A stretch of 64,000 bases of DNA. Origin: Chlamydia trachomatis A/HAR-13. GTDB taxonomy: Bacteria > Chlamydiota > Chlamydiia > Chlamydiales > Chlamydiaceae. The notes below the pieces were generated by a model. The model worked only from the letters and a program-made list of their open reading frames with translations. It ran no database searches and was not told the DNA's origin. Position numbers and translations under genes: made by a program. Below, in pieces: positions 51,592-60,452 of the stretch. Positions within the stretch are counted from its first letter, which is position 1, and each line of letters starts with the position of its first letter. The stretch is from positions 930,001-994,000 of the forward strand of contig NC_007429.1 in assembly GCF_000012125.1 (NCBI RefSeq), in the 5' to 3' direction.

Positions 51592-52266
51592 GTGAAACCA
51601 CAAGATTTGAAACTTCCCTATTTTTGGGAAGAACGCTCTCCTCAAATAGCAAACCATGTATTTTATGTACCCAATTACTATTCTCGATACGAAGAGTTTG
51701 TAATGCCTACTTGGCAAGAGTTATTTGCTAATAATGGCCCTATTTGTTGTGAGTTATGCTCAGGGAATGGGGATTGGGTAGTGGAACAAGCATTAAAAGA
51801 TGCTTCCGTTAATTGGATTGCTGTTGAAAAACGTTTTGATCGGGTCCGTAAGATTTGGTCGAAAATGGGTAATTATCGCGTGAATAATCTGCTTATTGTC
51901 TGTGGAGAAGCTCAAACCTTTTTTTCCCATTATGTATCAGATGCATCGTTTCAAAAAATTGTAGTCAATTTTCCAGATCCTTGGCCTAAGTTTCGGCATC
52001 GGAAACATCGGCTATTTCAAGATCTTTTCGTTCAAGACATGATGCGTACTCTAGTAGTTGGTGGGCAATTAACTCTTGCAACAGACGATTATAACTATCT
52101 GGTAAATGCGATTACAGTGATGTTGAAGTACCTTTCTCCAGGTCTAAAAAGCCCTCATTACATCAATGTCAAAGACAATTACGGAGGATCCTGGTTCGAA
52201 AATTTATGGAGATCTAAAGGACAGGAGATTTTCTGTACGGAATTCATCAAGAGAGTTGGGATATAG
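51592..52266 (+). CDS. trmB: tRNA (guanine-N7)-methyltransferase
   Basis: A 224-residue SAM-dependent enzyme that makes m7G46 in the variable loop of tRNAs. SAM motif [10 protein letters not shown] is near residue 62; [16 protein letters not shown] is the family signature. The start is GTG 51592; no ATG lies nearby and the ribosome binding site is weak. Its last 10 bases overlap the 3' end of a converging tRNA-Val gene. Confidence 0.92.
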
Positions 52267-52330
52267 CTGACTTGAACAGCTGACCTTCACGATGTCAACG
52301 TGACGCTCTAACCAACTGAGCTAATACCCC
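52257..52330 (-). tRNA. tRNA-Val (GAC)
   Basis: A 74-base cloverleaf on the minus strand: acceptor GGGGTAT / ATATCCC (with one G-U pair) and discriminator A, D stem GCTC / GAGC, anticodon stem TCACG / CGTGA around loop TTGACAT (anticodon GAC), five-base variable loop AGGTC, T stem AGCTG / CAGCT. The CCA end is not encoded. Its last 10 bases overlap the end of trmB. Confidence 0.97.
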
Positions 52331-52345
52331 ATGTGACTCGCATCC

Positions 52346-52374
52346 TTTATAAATGATGTGGGATCTTTTTTCAA
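52346..52374 (-). promoter_or_regulatory. Promoter of tRNA-Val
   Basis: On the minus strand, TTGAAA (52374-52369) and TATAAA (52351-52346) are separated by 17 bases, and the tRNA begins 15 bases after the -10. It matches the sigma66/sigma70 pattern well. It overlaps the 5' region of the plus-strand methyltransferase gene. Confidence 0.7.
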
Positions 52375-52381
52375 GAGGCTT

Positions 52382-52966
52382 ATGATGTTAACAGGGATAG
52401 ATATACTTTTTAGTAACATAATCAAGCTGTCTCATTCTATTTTTCGACAGGTGGTTGAGCCAGGAGATACTATTGTTGATGCAACCTGTGGAAATGGTAA
52501 AGATGCTTTGTTCTTGGCTCAGTTATTACGAGGGAAAGGTCATTTGGTTGTTTACGATATTCAACAAGAGGCTTTGGATCGAGCAACCGCTAACTTTCAA
52601 AGCGGGTTATTAGCTGAGGAACGAGCGATTATTGAGATGAAGCTCTGTTCACATGAATATCTTCAAGAGCAGGGAGCTAAGCTCTTTCATTATAATTTAG
52701 GATATTTGCCTAGCGGAGATAAGCAGATTACTACATGTAGCGAGTCCACAGTTACCAGTATCTACAAAGCATTAGAATTAGTCGCTCCTTCAGGAATAGT
52801 CAGTGTTGTTTGTTATCCTGGGCATCAAGAAGGAGCCGCAGAGTTATGTTGTGTGGAGCAAGTGGCTGCGGATCTAGATCCAAGTATGTGGGAAGTATGC
52901 ACCCACTATTCTGTAAATAGAAGGAATGCTCCTAGGTTATTTCTTTTTCGCAGACGACAAGGCTAG
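52382..52966 (+). CDS. SAM-dependent methyltransferase, YtqB/MnmM-like
   Basis: A 194-residue enzyme with a SAM-binding motif [15 protein letters not shown] near residue 32 and the later motif [17 protein letters not shown], the pattern of the PF06962 methylase family. In Firmicutes a member (YtqB/MnmM) methylates the wobble position of tRNA; I cannot tell whether that holds here. ATG 52382 follows AAGAGG; a GTG at 52358 is in frame. It is next to trmB and a tRNA gene. Its stop overlaps the stop of the converging murB by 3 bases. Confidence 0.75.
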   Translation: MMLTGIDILFSNIIKLSHSIFRQVVEPGDTIVDATCGNGKDALFLAQLLRGKGHLVVYDIQQEALDRATANFQSGLLAEERAIIEMKLCSHEYLQEQGAKLFHYNLGYLPSGDKQITTCSESTVTSIYKALELVAPSGIVSVVCYPGHQEGAAELCCVEQVAADLDPSMWEVCTHYSVNRRNAPRLFLFRRRQG

Positions 52967-53838
52967 AGGCGAAAGGGGATGATACGGACTTCTTTATGTA
53001 AGGAAATACCTTGTTTTTTAAGAGTTTTTTGAATGATCTCGATAAGCTCTAGGATGTCTGCGGTACAGGCATTTCCGGTATTAATAATGAAATTGCCATG
53101 TTTTTCAGATATCTGCCCGCCTCCTATCTTCAACCCTTTTAATCCAGCTCGATCAATAAGTGCTCCTGCAGACAAGCCTTCAGGATTCCGGAAGATACAG
53201 CCTGCGGAAGGGTATTCGTAGGGTTGTTTTAGAATGCGTTCTTCTATTAAAGCTTTAGCTCGTTTAGCAGCCTGAGGATCCTTAGTTAGCTGAAATGTCG
53301 CTGAGGCAATAAAAGCTGGTTTTTTTTGAAAAGGGGAAGTCCGATAGGAAAAAAGAAGCTTTTCCCTAGGTATCGAAAGTAAAATTCCTGAATGGTCAAT
53401 AATTTCTACGTTGATGAGAGAAGAGGCTGTGTTAGCTAGAGTAGTGCCAGCATTCATAAACACAGCTCCACCAACGGTTCCTGGGATTCCTACGGCAAAT
53501 TCTAATCCCGAAAATCCTTGAGAAGAAAGCCTCTTCCCTAACAGAGCAAAGGAAGATCCTGAAAGGACCTTGATTTGTGTATCCGAGAGGAACTCTTGTC
53601 CTTGGATATTATTATACAAGACAAGGCCATCAAATCCTTGATCATCAAAAAGGCAATTGGATCCTTTTCCAATAATAATATAGGGCAAGGGGTGGGTGTG
53701 GAGATAGGAAAAGACGGTTAAAGCCTCACTCACAGAGGTTAATTCCTTAAAGTAGCGAGCAGGCCCTCCAATGCGAAAAGTGGAAAAGCGGCTTAATGGA
53801 ACAGATTCTTGAACAGAAAAAGGGAAAGAGTCGGTCAT
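52963..53838 (-). CDS. murB: UDP-N-acetylenolpyruvoylglucosamine reductase
   Basis: A 291-residue FAD enzyme making UDP-MurNAc, of the short (type II) MurB class. FAD-binding motifs are [17 protein letters not shown] and [19 protein letters not shown]; the tyrosine YRTS is also seen. The position that is a catalytic Ser in E. coli MurB (GSxFKNP) is Cys here (AGCIFRNP); Cys occurs there in other type II enzymes, so I do not call it inactive. Peptidoglycan synthesis in Chlamydia is limited to division, and the gene is intact. It is downstream of nusB on the minus strand. Confidence 0.94.
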   Translation of the reverse strand: MTDSFPFSVQESVPLSRFSTFRIGGPARYFKELTSVSEALTVFSYLHTHPLPYIIIGKGSNCLFDDQGFDGLVLYNNIQGQEFLSDTQIKVLSGSSFALLGKRLSSQGFSGLEFAVGIPGTVGGAVFMNAGTTLANTASSLINVEIIDHSGILLSIPREKLLFSYRTSPFQKKPAFIASATFQLTKDPQAAKRAKALIEERILKQPYEYPSAGCIFRNPEGLSAGALIDRAGLKGLKIGGGQISEKHGNFIINTGNACTADILELIEIIQKTLKKQGISLHKEVRIIPFRL

Positions 53839-53867
53839 GGGATATACAATGCAAAAGTTGACTGTTC

Positions 53868-53916
53868 AAGGGAAGCGACACAAGCCCAAGATATCTTGGA
53901 CGGAGTCGCTTCCCTT
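53868..53916. repeat. Cruciform-like inverted repeat between nusB and murB
   Basis: A perfect 12-bp outer stem AAGGGAAGCGAC / GTCGCTTCCCTT (53868-53879, 53905-53916) encloses a perfect 14-base palindrome CCAAGATATCTTGG (53886-53899). No T run follows on either strand. It lies 55 bases after the nusB stop on the minus strand and about 30 bases before the murB ATG. Confidence 0.8.
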
Positions 53917-53970
53917 ACTCTGTCATTCTAATGTGATAGATGGTAATGCTAAAGATAAAAATATAGGTAT

Positions 53971-54477
53971 TTAACCACACATAGAAGTGGGCTCGAGAGG
54001 AGCATCTAAGGCTGGGGCTGGGTGGTCAAAAATAGAACCCAAAACGGCAAGGATAAGAGAACTTCCTTCCGAATAACTAAATTTTTTAATAAGGCGAGTC
54101 GTTTCTGCTATTAGAATGGCTACAGGAACAGGACAGCAATCTTGGTTTTGTTGATGCTCAAAGAGCATCATACGAAGAATATTGCGTTCGATAATCGTTA
54201 AGCGAGCAAGAGTTGTGGTTCGAATGGTCGCATCGAGCAAAGCATCTAGATCAGGCTGGTTCGCTCGAATTGCTCGACAAAACATCAAGGCATAAGCAGC
54301 ATTCTTTTTTGAAACAGAAGCTTCGGTCATCAGCAGGCTAACGAGAGAATCCTCTCCTTCTGGATCTATTTCCAGAGCGTATAGCGCCTGTAAAACGAGC
54401 TCGCGTAATTTTTGCTTTGGGAAAGGTCGGCTCGCGCGAACAGGGGCACAAGCTTTGTCAGAAGCCATTACTGACAT
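53971..54477 (-). CDS. nusB: Transcription antitermination factor NusB
   Basis: A 168-residue protein of the NusB family with an all-helical core (QKLRELVLQALYALEID, LARLTIIERNILRMMLFE, PVPVAILIAETTRLIKKFS). It binds boxA RNA with NusE/S10 in rRNA antitermination. I chose ATG 54477 with AGGTG 6 bases upstream; a longer frame from 54759 adds 94 residues that show no family match and lie where a promoter is expected. The C-terminal tail is Pro/Ala-rich. Confidence 0.9.
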   Translation of the reverse strand: MSVMASDKACAPVRASRPFPKQKLRELVLQALYALEIDPEGEDSLVSLLMTEASVSKKNAAYALMFCRAIRANQPDLDALLDATIRTTTLARLTIIERNILRMMLFEHQQNQDCCPVPVAILIAETTRLIKKFSYSEGSSLILAVLGSIFDHPAPALDAPLEPTSMCG

Positions 54478-54908
54478 GATCACACCTAAAAAAGAGTACA
54501 ACGCTATGCACCCTGTAATACGAAGGCTCAGCCTTTCCTCCTTTCTTAGGGCGCCAAAATGGAAGGAAGGCCCCGAGTATATATGAGTCATTATTTTTAT
54601 GAAAGAGCGGACCTGCTTACCAGGGGCGATCGAGAGTTTTTTTGAAATAAAAAAATGTTTTGTATGAAGGTTCAAAAGGTCTACACATTTCTTCTTATGG
54701 AAGAAGGAGTGAAGTTTTAGGCGCAATACTTGATAATAATCCTCATCTATAGGTACCATGTAGCAGTCTAGAGCGGAGGCGTCTAGATTACGTCGCGAAT
54801 GCGAAAGATTGTTTAGGCCAGAAGGAGAAATCCCTCTTCTTGGAGAAGGGTGGCTTGTGGTTTTTTTTAGGCTCTCCGTCAGCGATTACTAATTTTAGCA
54901 GGGTAGAT
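54478..54908 (+). other. Region between nusB and infC, with infC leader hairpins
   Basis: About 430 bases between divergent genes. Near its end two overlapping hairpins compete: 54819-54828 with 54834-54843, and 54832-54839 with 54843-54850. The second is followed after 10 bases by eight T (54861-54868), just before the infC start. It resembles an attenuator layout. I see no tRNA or rRNA here. Confidence 0.45.
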
Positions 54909-55436
54909 GTGGCTTTAAACCTAAGAATAAATAGGCAGATACGAGCTCCTAGGGTACGTGTAATAGGTTCCGCAGGAGAGCAGCTAGGCATATTGAGTAT
55001 AAAAGAGGCCCTAGATTTAGCCAAGGAAGCTAATTTAGACCTTGTTGAGGTTGCTTCAAACTCAGAGTCTCCCGTGTGCAAAATCATGGACTATGGGAAG
55101 TATCGTTACGACGTAACTAAAAAAGAAAAAGATAGTAAGAAAGCACAGCACCGAGTGCGTATCAAAGAGGTTAAGCTTAAGCCTAATATCGATGATAACG
55201 ACTTTCTTACGAAAGCGAAGCAAGCTAGAGCCTTTATTGAGAAAGGAAATAAAGTAAAGGTTTCTTGTATGTTTCGGGGGCGAGAGTTGGCTTATCCCGA
55301 ACACGGGCATAAGGTTATTCAAAGAATGTGTCAGGGCTTAGAGGACATAGGTTTTGTTGAGTCAGAGCCTAAACTGAATGGCCGTTCTTTGATCTGTGTT
55401 ATTGCTCCGGGAACACTAAAAACTAAGAAAAAATAG
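54909..55436 (+). CDS. infC: Translation initiation factor IF-3
   Basis: A 175-residue IF-3. The N-terminal domain ([25 protein letters not shown]) and C-terminal domain ([34 protein letters not shown]) are complete. I chose GTG 54909, with AGGG 5 bases upstream, since the family starts just before RINxxIR. In-frame TTG 54840 and ATT 54885 are upstream alternatives; E. coli infC uses ATT, so the true start is not certain. It heads infC-rpmI-rplT-pheS. Confidence 0.9.
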   Translation: MALNLRINRQIRAPRVRVIGSAGEQLGILSIKEALDLAKEANLDLVEVASNSESPVCKIMDYGKYRYDVTKKEKDSKKAQHRVRIKEVKLKPNIDDNDFLTKAKQARAFIEKGNKVKVSCMFRGRELAYPEHGHKVIQRMCQGLEDIGFVESEPKLNGRSLICVIAPGTLKTKKK

Positions 55437-55446
55437 GAAAAAGTCC

Positions 55447-55641
55447 ATGCCCAAGATGAAAAGCAATAAGTCCGTTGCGGCGCGTTTCAAATTGACTGGT
55501 TCTGGTCAATTAAAAAGAACTCGTCCGGGGAAAAGACACAAATTATCAAAAAGATCTTCGCAACAGAAACGCAACCTGTCTAAACAGCCTTTAGTGGATC
55601 AAGGTCAGGTGGGCATGTATAAGCGAATGATGCTCGTTTAA
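55447..55641 (+). CDS. rpmI: 50S ribosomal protein L35
   Basis: A 64-residue basic protein with the L35 signature (MPKMKSNKSVAARFKLTGSG, GKRHKLSKRS). It lies 10 bases after infC and 18 before rplT in the conserved infC-rpmI-rplT cluster. Confidence 0.97.
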   Translation: MPKMKSNKSVAARFKLTGSGQLKRTRPGKRHKLSKRSSQQKRNLSKQPLVDQGQVGMYKRMMLV

Positions 55642-55659
55642 AGATAGAGGGTTTTAGAT

Positions 55660-56031
55660 ATGGTAAGAGCAACTGGTTCAGTAGCTTCTAGATCGCGTCG
55701 TAAACGCGTTTTAAAACAAGCAAAAGGATTCTGGGGAGATAGAAAGGGACACTTTCGTCAAAGCCGGTCCTCTGTTATGCGGGCTATGGCTTTTAATTAC
55801 ATGCACCGAAAAGATCGTAAAGGTGATTTTCGAAGCCTTTGGATCACTCGTTTGAATGTGGCTTCCAGAATTCATGGATTGTCTTACAGCCGTTTGATCA
55901 ATGGTCTCAAACAAGCTGGTATTCATTTAAATAGAAAAATGTTGTCTGAGATGGCTATTCATGACCCTCAAGGGTTTGCTGTAGTAGCTACTCAAGCTAA
56001 ACTCGCTTTGGAAGCAGCTGTTCAGGGATAG
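55660..56031 (+). CDS. rplT: 50S ribosomal protein L20
   Basis: A 123-residue basic protein with the L20 family pattern: a long basic N-terminal helix (RSRRKRVLKQAKGFWGDRKG) and FRSLWITRLNVASR, GLSYSRLINGLKQAG. It binds 23S rRNA early in assembly and, in other bacteria, represses its own operon by binding the mRNA leader. It is followed 6 bases later by pheS. Confidence 0.97.
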   Translation: MVRATGSVASRSRRKRVLKQAKGFWGDRKGHFRQSRSSVMRAMAFNYMHRKDRKGDFRSLWITRLNVASRIHGLSYSRLINGLKQAGIHLNRKMLSEMAIHDPQGFAVVATQAKLALEAAVQG

Positions 56032-56037
56032 AGTTTT

Positions 56038-57066
56038 ATGACAATTCAAGAGGAACTTGAGGCTATTAAACAGCAGTTTAGTTGTGATGTAAGCCTTGCG
56101 CATTCTTCTAAAGATCTTTTCGATGTGAAAGTAAAATACCTGGGAAAGAAGGGAATCTTTCGCGGTTTTGCTGATCAGTTGAGGAAGTGTCCTATAGAGC
56201 AGAAAGCGACTGTTGGCGCTTCCATTAACGCTTGTAAGCAATACGTGGAGGAAGTTTTACTCGAGAGAGGCAAGGCCGTTTTGGCTAAAGAAGAAGCAGA
56301 AGAGTTCCTTAAGGAGAAGATAGATATCAGTTTACCTGGTAGCGAAGAAGCTGCTCTTGGTGGTAAGCATGTTATCAAGAAAGTCCTTGATGATGTTGTA
56401 GATATCTTTGTTCGCTTTGGATTTTGTGTTCGGGAAGCTCCTAATATCGAAAGTGAAAAAAACAATTTTTCTCTTCTTAATTTCGAAGGAGATCATCCTG
56501 CTCGACAGATGCAGGATACTTTCTATTTGGATCCCACCACGGTCTTGCGTACGCACACGTCGAATGTGCAGTCTCGGGAGTTAGCGAGAAACAAACCTCC
56601 TGTTAGAATTGTCGCTCCAGGAGAGTGTTTCCGTAATGAAGACGTTTCTGCGCGTTCGCATGTGATTTTTCACCAAGTAGAGGCTTTCTGTGTAGATAAA
56701 GATATTTCTTTTTCAGACTTGACATCGATGTTGGCAGGGTTTTACCATATCTTCTTTGGACGCAAAGTGGAGTTGCGGTTTAGACACAGCTATTTCCCTT
56801 TTGTCGAGCCAGGGATCGAGGTAGACATTTCTTGTGAATGTCATGGAGCCGGATGTTCTTTGTGTAAGCATTCTGGTTGGTTGGAAGTTGCTGGAGCAGG
56901 AATGATTCATCCGAATGTCTTGCGTAAGGCAAGCATTGATCCAGAAGAGTATTCTGGGTATGCCTTGGGGATGGGTATAGAGCGTCTCGCGATGCTCAAG
57001 TACGGTATTTCCGATATTCGATTGTTTAGTGAGAACGATTTGCGGTTTTTACGACAATTTTCTTAA
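56038..57066 (+). CDS. pheS: Phenylalanyl-tRNA synthetase alpha subunit
   Basis: A 342-residue class II catalytic subunit. An N-terminal coiled coil (residues 1-90) contacts tRNA. Class II motif 2 ([19 protein letters not shown]) and motif 3 ([18 protein letters not shown]) are clear. A Cys-rich insert ([11 protein letters not shown]) precedes [14 protein letters not shown]. The beta subunit pheT is not adjacent here. The stop codon lies directly against the tRNA-Ser gene, so pheS and the tRNA are probably cotranscribed. Confidence 0.97.
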   Translation: MTIQEELEAIKQQFSCDVSLAHSSKDLFDVKVKYLGKKGIFRGFADQLRKCPIEQKATVGASINACKQYVEEVLLERGKAVLAKEEAEEFLKEKIDISLPGSEEAALGGKHVIKKVLDDVVDIFVRFGFCVREAPNIESEKNNFSLLNFEGDHPARQMQDTFYLDPTTVLRTHTSNVQSRELARNKPPVRIVAPGECFRNEDVSARSHVIFHQVEAFCVDKDISFSDLTSMLAGFYHIFFGRKVELRFRHSYFPFVEPGIEVDISCECHGAGCSLCKHSGWLEVAGAGMIHPNVLRKASIDPEEYSGYALGMGIERLAMLKYGISDIRLFSENDLRFLRQFS

Positions 57067-57151
57067 GGAAGAATGGCAGAGCGGTTTAATGCACCTGTCT
57101 TGAAAACAGGAGACCTGAAAGGGTCCGGGGGTTCGAATCCCTCTTCTTCCG
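57067..57151 (+). tRNA. tRNA-Ser (UGA)
   Basis: An 85-base class II tRNA with a long variable arm: acceptor GGAAGAA / TTCTTCC with discriminator G, anticodon stem CCTGT / ACAGG around CTTGAAA (anticodon TGA), T arm with GTTCGAATC. It begins at the base after the pheS stop codon, leaving no room for its own promoter unless inside pheS. CCA is not encoded. Confidence 0.97.
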
Positions 57152-57174
57152 CATTCCTTTTTACGAGAACCTTT

Positions 57175-57225
57175 TGGGGTAAGAGTTGAGGCTCTTCCTC
57201 TGAAAGGGGTTTTTTTGTTCTTAGT
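57175..57225 (+). terminator. Probable terminator after tRNA-Ser
   Basis: Hairpin AAGAG / CTCTT near 57182-57200 and a weak CCTC / GGGG stem are followed by a run of seven T. It is weak by pairing but sits where the operon should end. Confidence 0.4.
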
Positions 57226-57376
57226 TATTTTGTTATAAGCAAAATAAGCGCTTCTAATTCTTTTTATTTAGTTTTTATAAAATAAAATATTTGAAAGCTA
57301 ATTTATTTATAAAATAAACTAGAAGACAATCTTGAAATAATAAAAAGACTATTTTTCACTAGCTCTCGGGGGAGGC
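57226..57376 (+). other. AT-rich upstream region of the 658-residue protein gene
   Basis: About 150 very AT-rich bases, with several TATAAA/TATAAT-like words; any could be a -10 box. No gene is seen. Confidence 0.4.
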
Positions 57377-59353
57377 ATGGAAAAGACTCGTAAGTTTGAA
57401 AAAGCTTTAGAGAATTTAGAGCAGTTAAAAAAGATTTCTTACGATTATTCCAGTGGGAACGCTGAGGCATCGTCTCATAACAAGGCTCTCTCAGAAATGA
57501 AGGAGGCTGTGCATTATATAGATCACTATTTCAAACAAGCAGGAGCTCTCTCTCAAAAAGATGTAGATAAAGTGATTAAAGAGACAGACTTTTTGATTGC
57601 TGGAGTGCAGGATGTCTTTTCTTTTCTAGAGGATCATAAAGAAGAGGTGTACCGGTCTCTGTCTCAAGATTATCGTCATCTGAACCACACTTATGATGTA
57701 ACTCGTGAACATCTGAATAATAAGATGGTAGAGCCAAAAGAAATACTAAATGGCTCTTTAGAGAACTGCCAGGATCAAGAGGAATTTCTTAATAACCTTG
57801 TCGAAGTAAAACGGGATCGTTCTTATGAACTATTCTACATGGCAAATGAAGATAATAAGCGGTTTTATACCGATGCTTTAGCGCAAATTATCTATAAGCA
57901 AGGGAAGATCCATGAGTCGATGCATGAAAATGATCCCTTAACGAAAACAATTGTGTGGAATAGTGATGAGATCACGAAATTAGCTTCTTCCTTAGTTTAC
58001 ACGAATGATATGCCAATTCGGTTGTTTTATCAAAAAGCTCTTACGAATATGAGTGCCGAATTGACGGTGAATGTACATAACGCATTGATGGCTTTGTTTT
58101 TAGCTCGTTATGAAGCTACAGCAGTGAGTCAGCAACCTAGAAAAGAAAATCTCAGTTATTTTAATGACTTTTTGCATTTTCTAAGAAAAGCTACAGCGAT
58201 TTTGAATGAAAAAGATCTTCTTGATTTACAAGAAAAACATTCGAAATCACTAGTATCCTCATTGAGCGCTAAATTATATGATCACACTATTGATTTTGTA
58301 GAAGCTGCTAACTATATTTTCTTAAATATCTCTTCGAAACTTCAGCCAGAAGAAGGGAAAAAGCCTTTATCTGCAGGACAGTATGTTGCTGAAATTTATG
58401 ATGAGTTACATCGATTGTTCTCTAAATATCCTAATGGGCCATTATTCAAAGCTATAGATAGAATGCTTGACCCATACTTGAAAGAGTTTGATCCTATTTT
58501 ATTAGGCATTCTCCCATGCCTTGAAGGTAAGCTTATACAAGGAGATAAGGAGATCAAAGTACTTCGTACACCAAGCCCTGTTTCGCAAAGCTCTATCCTT
58601 TATGCTAACTGTAATGGAGAGTTCTTACACTTTCTAGATGCGAAAACATGTCAGGGAGACAAGATTTTGGTAATCAATATTCAGAATCGGTTGTCGCGAA
58701 AAGATCGTGCGAGAAGTCGCATTATTGAAGAATCTTTGCAAGATTACTCTTCTGTGTATATGAGTGCATTCCCAGAACCAGAAGATTTTTTGTATGGGTT
58801 GGAGCAAGTGCATGGAGAATTAGAAACGTTTACGGATTTCTTTTCTCTCGTACAGCAAGAATTTTTCAAACCTAAAGCCCAAGGATACTGTGTTCTTCCA
58901 GAAGAAATGAAAGAGCGTATGGGAGTGTTCTTAGAAGGTATTGTTCCTTCTTTGAAGAACGTTTTCTTCTCAAAGAAAAAAATCTTATTCAAAAATGATA
59001 AAGTTTTGCTTCTACATTTAATCTATTACTTTGTTGTTTTTAATCTGATTGAGCAATTGGATCCTAATACGTTAGTAATTATGTCCAAAGATGGGTTAGA
59101 TTATGCATCTGTCTTTGTTTCCGGTTTTGCATTCTTTGAAGATCGAGGAAATTGGGATGAAGACAGTTTGAAGCGAATGGTTGCTAGAATGTTAGCTCCC
59201 ACATTAGTAGCCAGAGATCGGCTAGTATTTGCTCAACATGTGGAACTATTGAGTAAGTTTTTGAATTGTTTAAGAAAAAATCGCCACAATCTAAAAGACC
59301 TGAGAACGCTCTTTTCCTATGATTTAGAGGGGTGGCAATTCTCAGGTATTTAA
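57377..59353 (+). CDS. Conserved hypothetical protein, 658 residues, unrecognised
   Basis: A soluble, mostly helical protein: Lys/Glu-rich coiled-coil segments at about residues 1-130, no signal peptide, no membrane segment and no known motif I can name. A ribosome binding site GGGGGAGG lies 5 bases before the ATG. From memory the position is about CT837, a chlamydial hypothetical. Codon use and GC content resemble its neighbours, so I see no sign of recent transfer. Its stop overlaps the stop of the converging lptG by 3 bases. Confidence 0.75.
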   Translation: MEKTRKFEKALENLEQLKKISYDYSSGNAEASSHNKALSEMKEAVHYIDHYFKQAGALSQKDVDKVIKETDFLIAGVQDVFSFLEDHKEEVYRSLSQDYRHLNHTYDVTREHLNNKMVEPKEILNGSLENCQDQEEFLNNLVEVKRDRSYELFYMANEDNKRFYTDALAQIIYKQGKIHESMHENDPLTKTIVWNSDEITKLASSLVYTNDMPIRLFYQKALTNMSAELTVNVHNALMALFLARYEATAVSQQPRKENLSYFNDFLHFLRKATAILNEKDLLDLQEKHSKSLVSSLSAKLYDHTIDFVEAANYIFLNISSKLQPEEGKKPLSAGQYVAEIYDELHRLFSKYPNGPLFKAIDRMLDPYLKEFDPILLGILPCLEGKLIQGDKEIKVLRTPSPVSQSSILYANCNGEFLHFLDAKTCQGDKILVINIQNRLSRKDRARSRIIEESLQDYSSVYMSAFPEPEDFLYGLEQVHGELETFTDFFSLVQQEFFKPKAQGYCVLPEEMKERMGVFLEGIVPSLKNVFFSKKKILFKNDKVLLLHLIYYFVVFNLIEQLDPNTLVIMSKDGLDYASVFVSGFAFFEDRGNWDEDSLKRMVARMLAPTLVARDRLVFAQHVELLSKFLNCLRKNRHNLKDLRTLFSYDLEGWQFSGI

Positions 59354-60450
59354 GCAAGTTTTCGATAAGCATAAAGGGTAATTAAAAGCATAAAGCCTGC
59401 AGGAATAAACATCACCTGGAGAGCCGGTAAGACGCTATTGTTAGCGAGAACCATTCCAGCTTTCAGAACAACAAAGAAAATATTAATAGTTCCCAGAGGG
59501 ACTAGATATGCCCAAGTAATTTTGGGGAGCCGATGAAAACGTAAGCAAAGATGGGCAGACAGGATCACAGCTGCGATACATAATAGTGGCGAGATGAGCA
59601 TATAGTAAAATAAGGTAAGCAAAGATAGGATCCTTTGAGGCACTGTAGTTAATAGCCCAAATTTCGCTGCATGCCAAGGAATGGCTTGTAAAAATGCAGA
59701 GAAACTACAATCTCTTCCTGTTATGAAAATCTTGGAGAAAGGGTTGTCGTAATAGCTGAATTCCAATTCAGGGAATTCTTTCATGTCAAAGAACTGTGTC
59801 AAAGACACTTCGTGATTTTCATCTTCGGAAAAATAAGACACTTCAAGCCCGATAGGAAGCGATGGAGTAGTAAATGCAAGTTTTTTGATTGCATAGATCG
59901 TTTTAGGCCCTTTAATCCAAAACACGTTATTTAGAGTAGCAGCTCTGCGATTAATGGAAGAAAAAATAAGAACAGTTTGGTCTTTCAGATAGAGTGCAGG
60001 GATTTTTTCTTGGGCTTTTTCTAAAGTGCCTTTGTCCATATGCTCTTTAGTTACTGAAATCTTTTCACAAATCGGATGGAGCCATTGGAAATTCGCATAC
60101 AGAAGAAGAGTAATTAGGGAACTAGATATAACTAGTGGACGAATCAAAGTTTTCAGGGAAAGCCCTGAAGCCTGCAGTAATAGAATTTCTCTTTTGCTCT
60201 GCATGGAAAATAGTGTAATTGTCGAAGCAATTGCAACGAGTTGAGGGAGAATGAATTCTGCTTTTAGAGAGATTTGAGAGAGATAGTAAAGCAGAGAAAG
60301 CTGCAGAGGAGCTCTGGAAATCGCTGTTTTCCCTTCTCGGAAAGCATGTAGTGAATGATGAATAGAGGCGTAAAATATAACCGCTAGGAAAAATAAAGAA
60401 GAGAGCGAAATCCAAAAGCGAGAAAGAAGATAGCGTTTCCAGATAACCAT
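59350..60450 (-). CDS. lptG: LptF/LptG family permease, LptG-like
   Basis: A 366-residue inner membrane protein with six hydrophobic segments, three near each end (about 10-30, 50-75, 100-120 and 270-290, 300-320, 335-355), around a periplasmic beta domain. This is the YjgP/YjgQ (LptF/LptG) layout, the membrane part of the LPS transport ABC system; the LptB ATPase is not in the window. It is paired with lptF upstream, starting 2 bases after it. I infer G rather than F from order and remain unsure which is which. Confidence 0.8.
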   Translation of the reverse strand: MVIWKRYLLSRFWISLSSLFFLAVIFYASIHHSLHAFREGKTAISRAPLQLSLLYYLSQISLKAEFILPQLVAIASTITLFSMQSKREILLLQASGLSLKTLIRPLVISSSLITLLLYANFQWLHPICEKISVTKEHMDKGTLEKAQEKIPALYLKDQTVLIFSSINRRAATLNNVFWIKGPKTIYAIKKLAFTTPSLPIGLEVSYFSEDENHEVSLTQFFDMKEFPELEFSYYDNPFSKIFITGRDCSFSAFLQAIPWHAAKFGLLTTVPQRILSLLTLFYYMLISPLLCIAAVILSAHLCLRFHRLPKITWAYLVPLGTINIFFVVLKAGMVLANNSVLPALQVMFIPAGFMLLITLYAYRKLA

Positions 60451-60452
60451 AT

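Noticed and set aside
54478..54759. 94 extra N-terminal residues for nusB
   Set aside because: The added part has no NusB match, and the better ribosome binding site is at the shorter start 54477.
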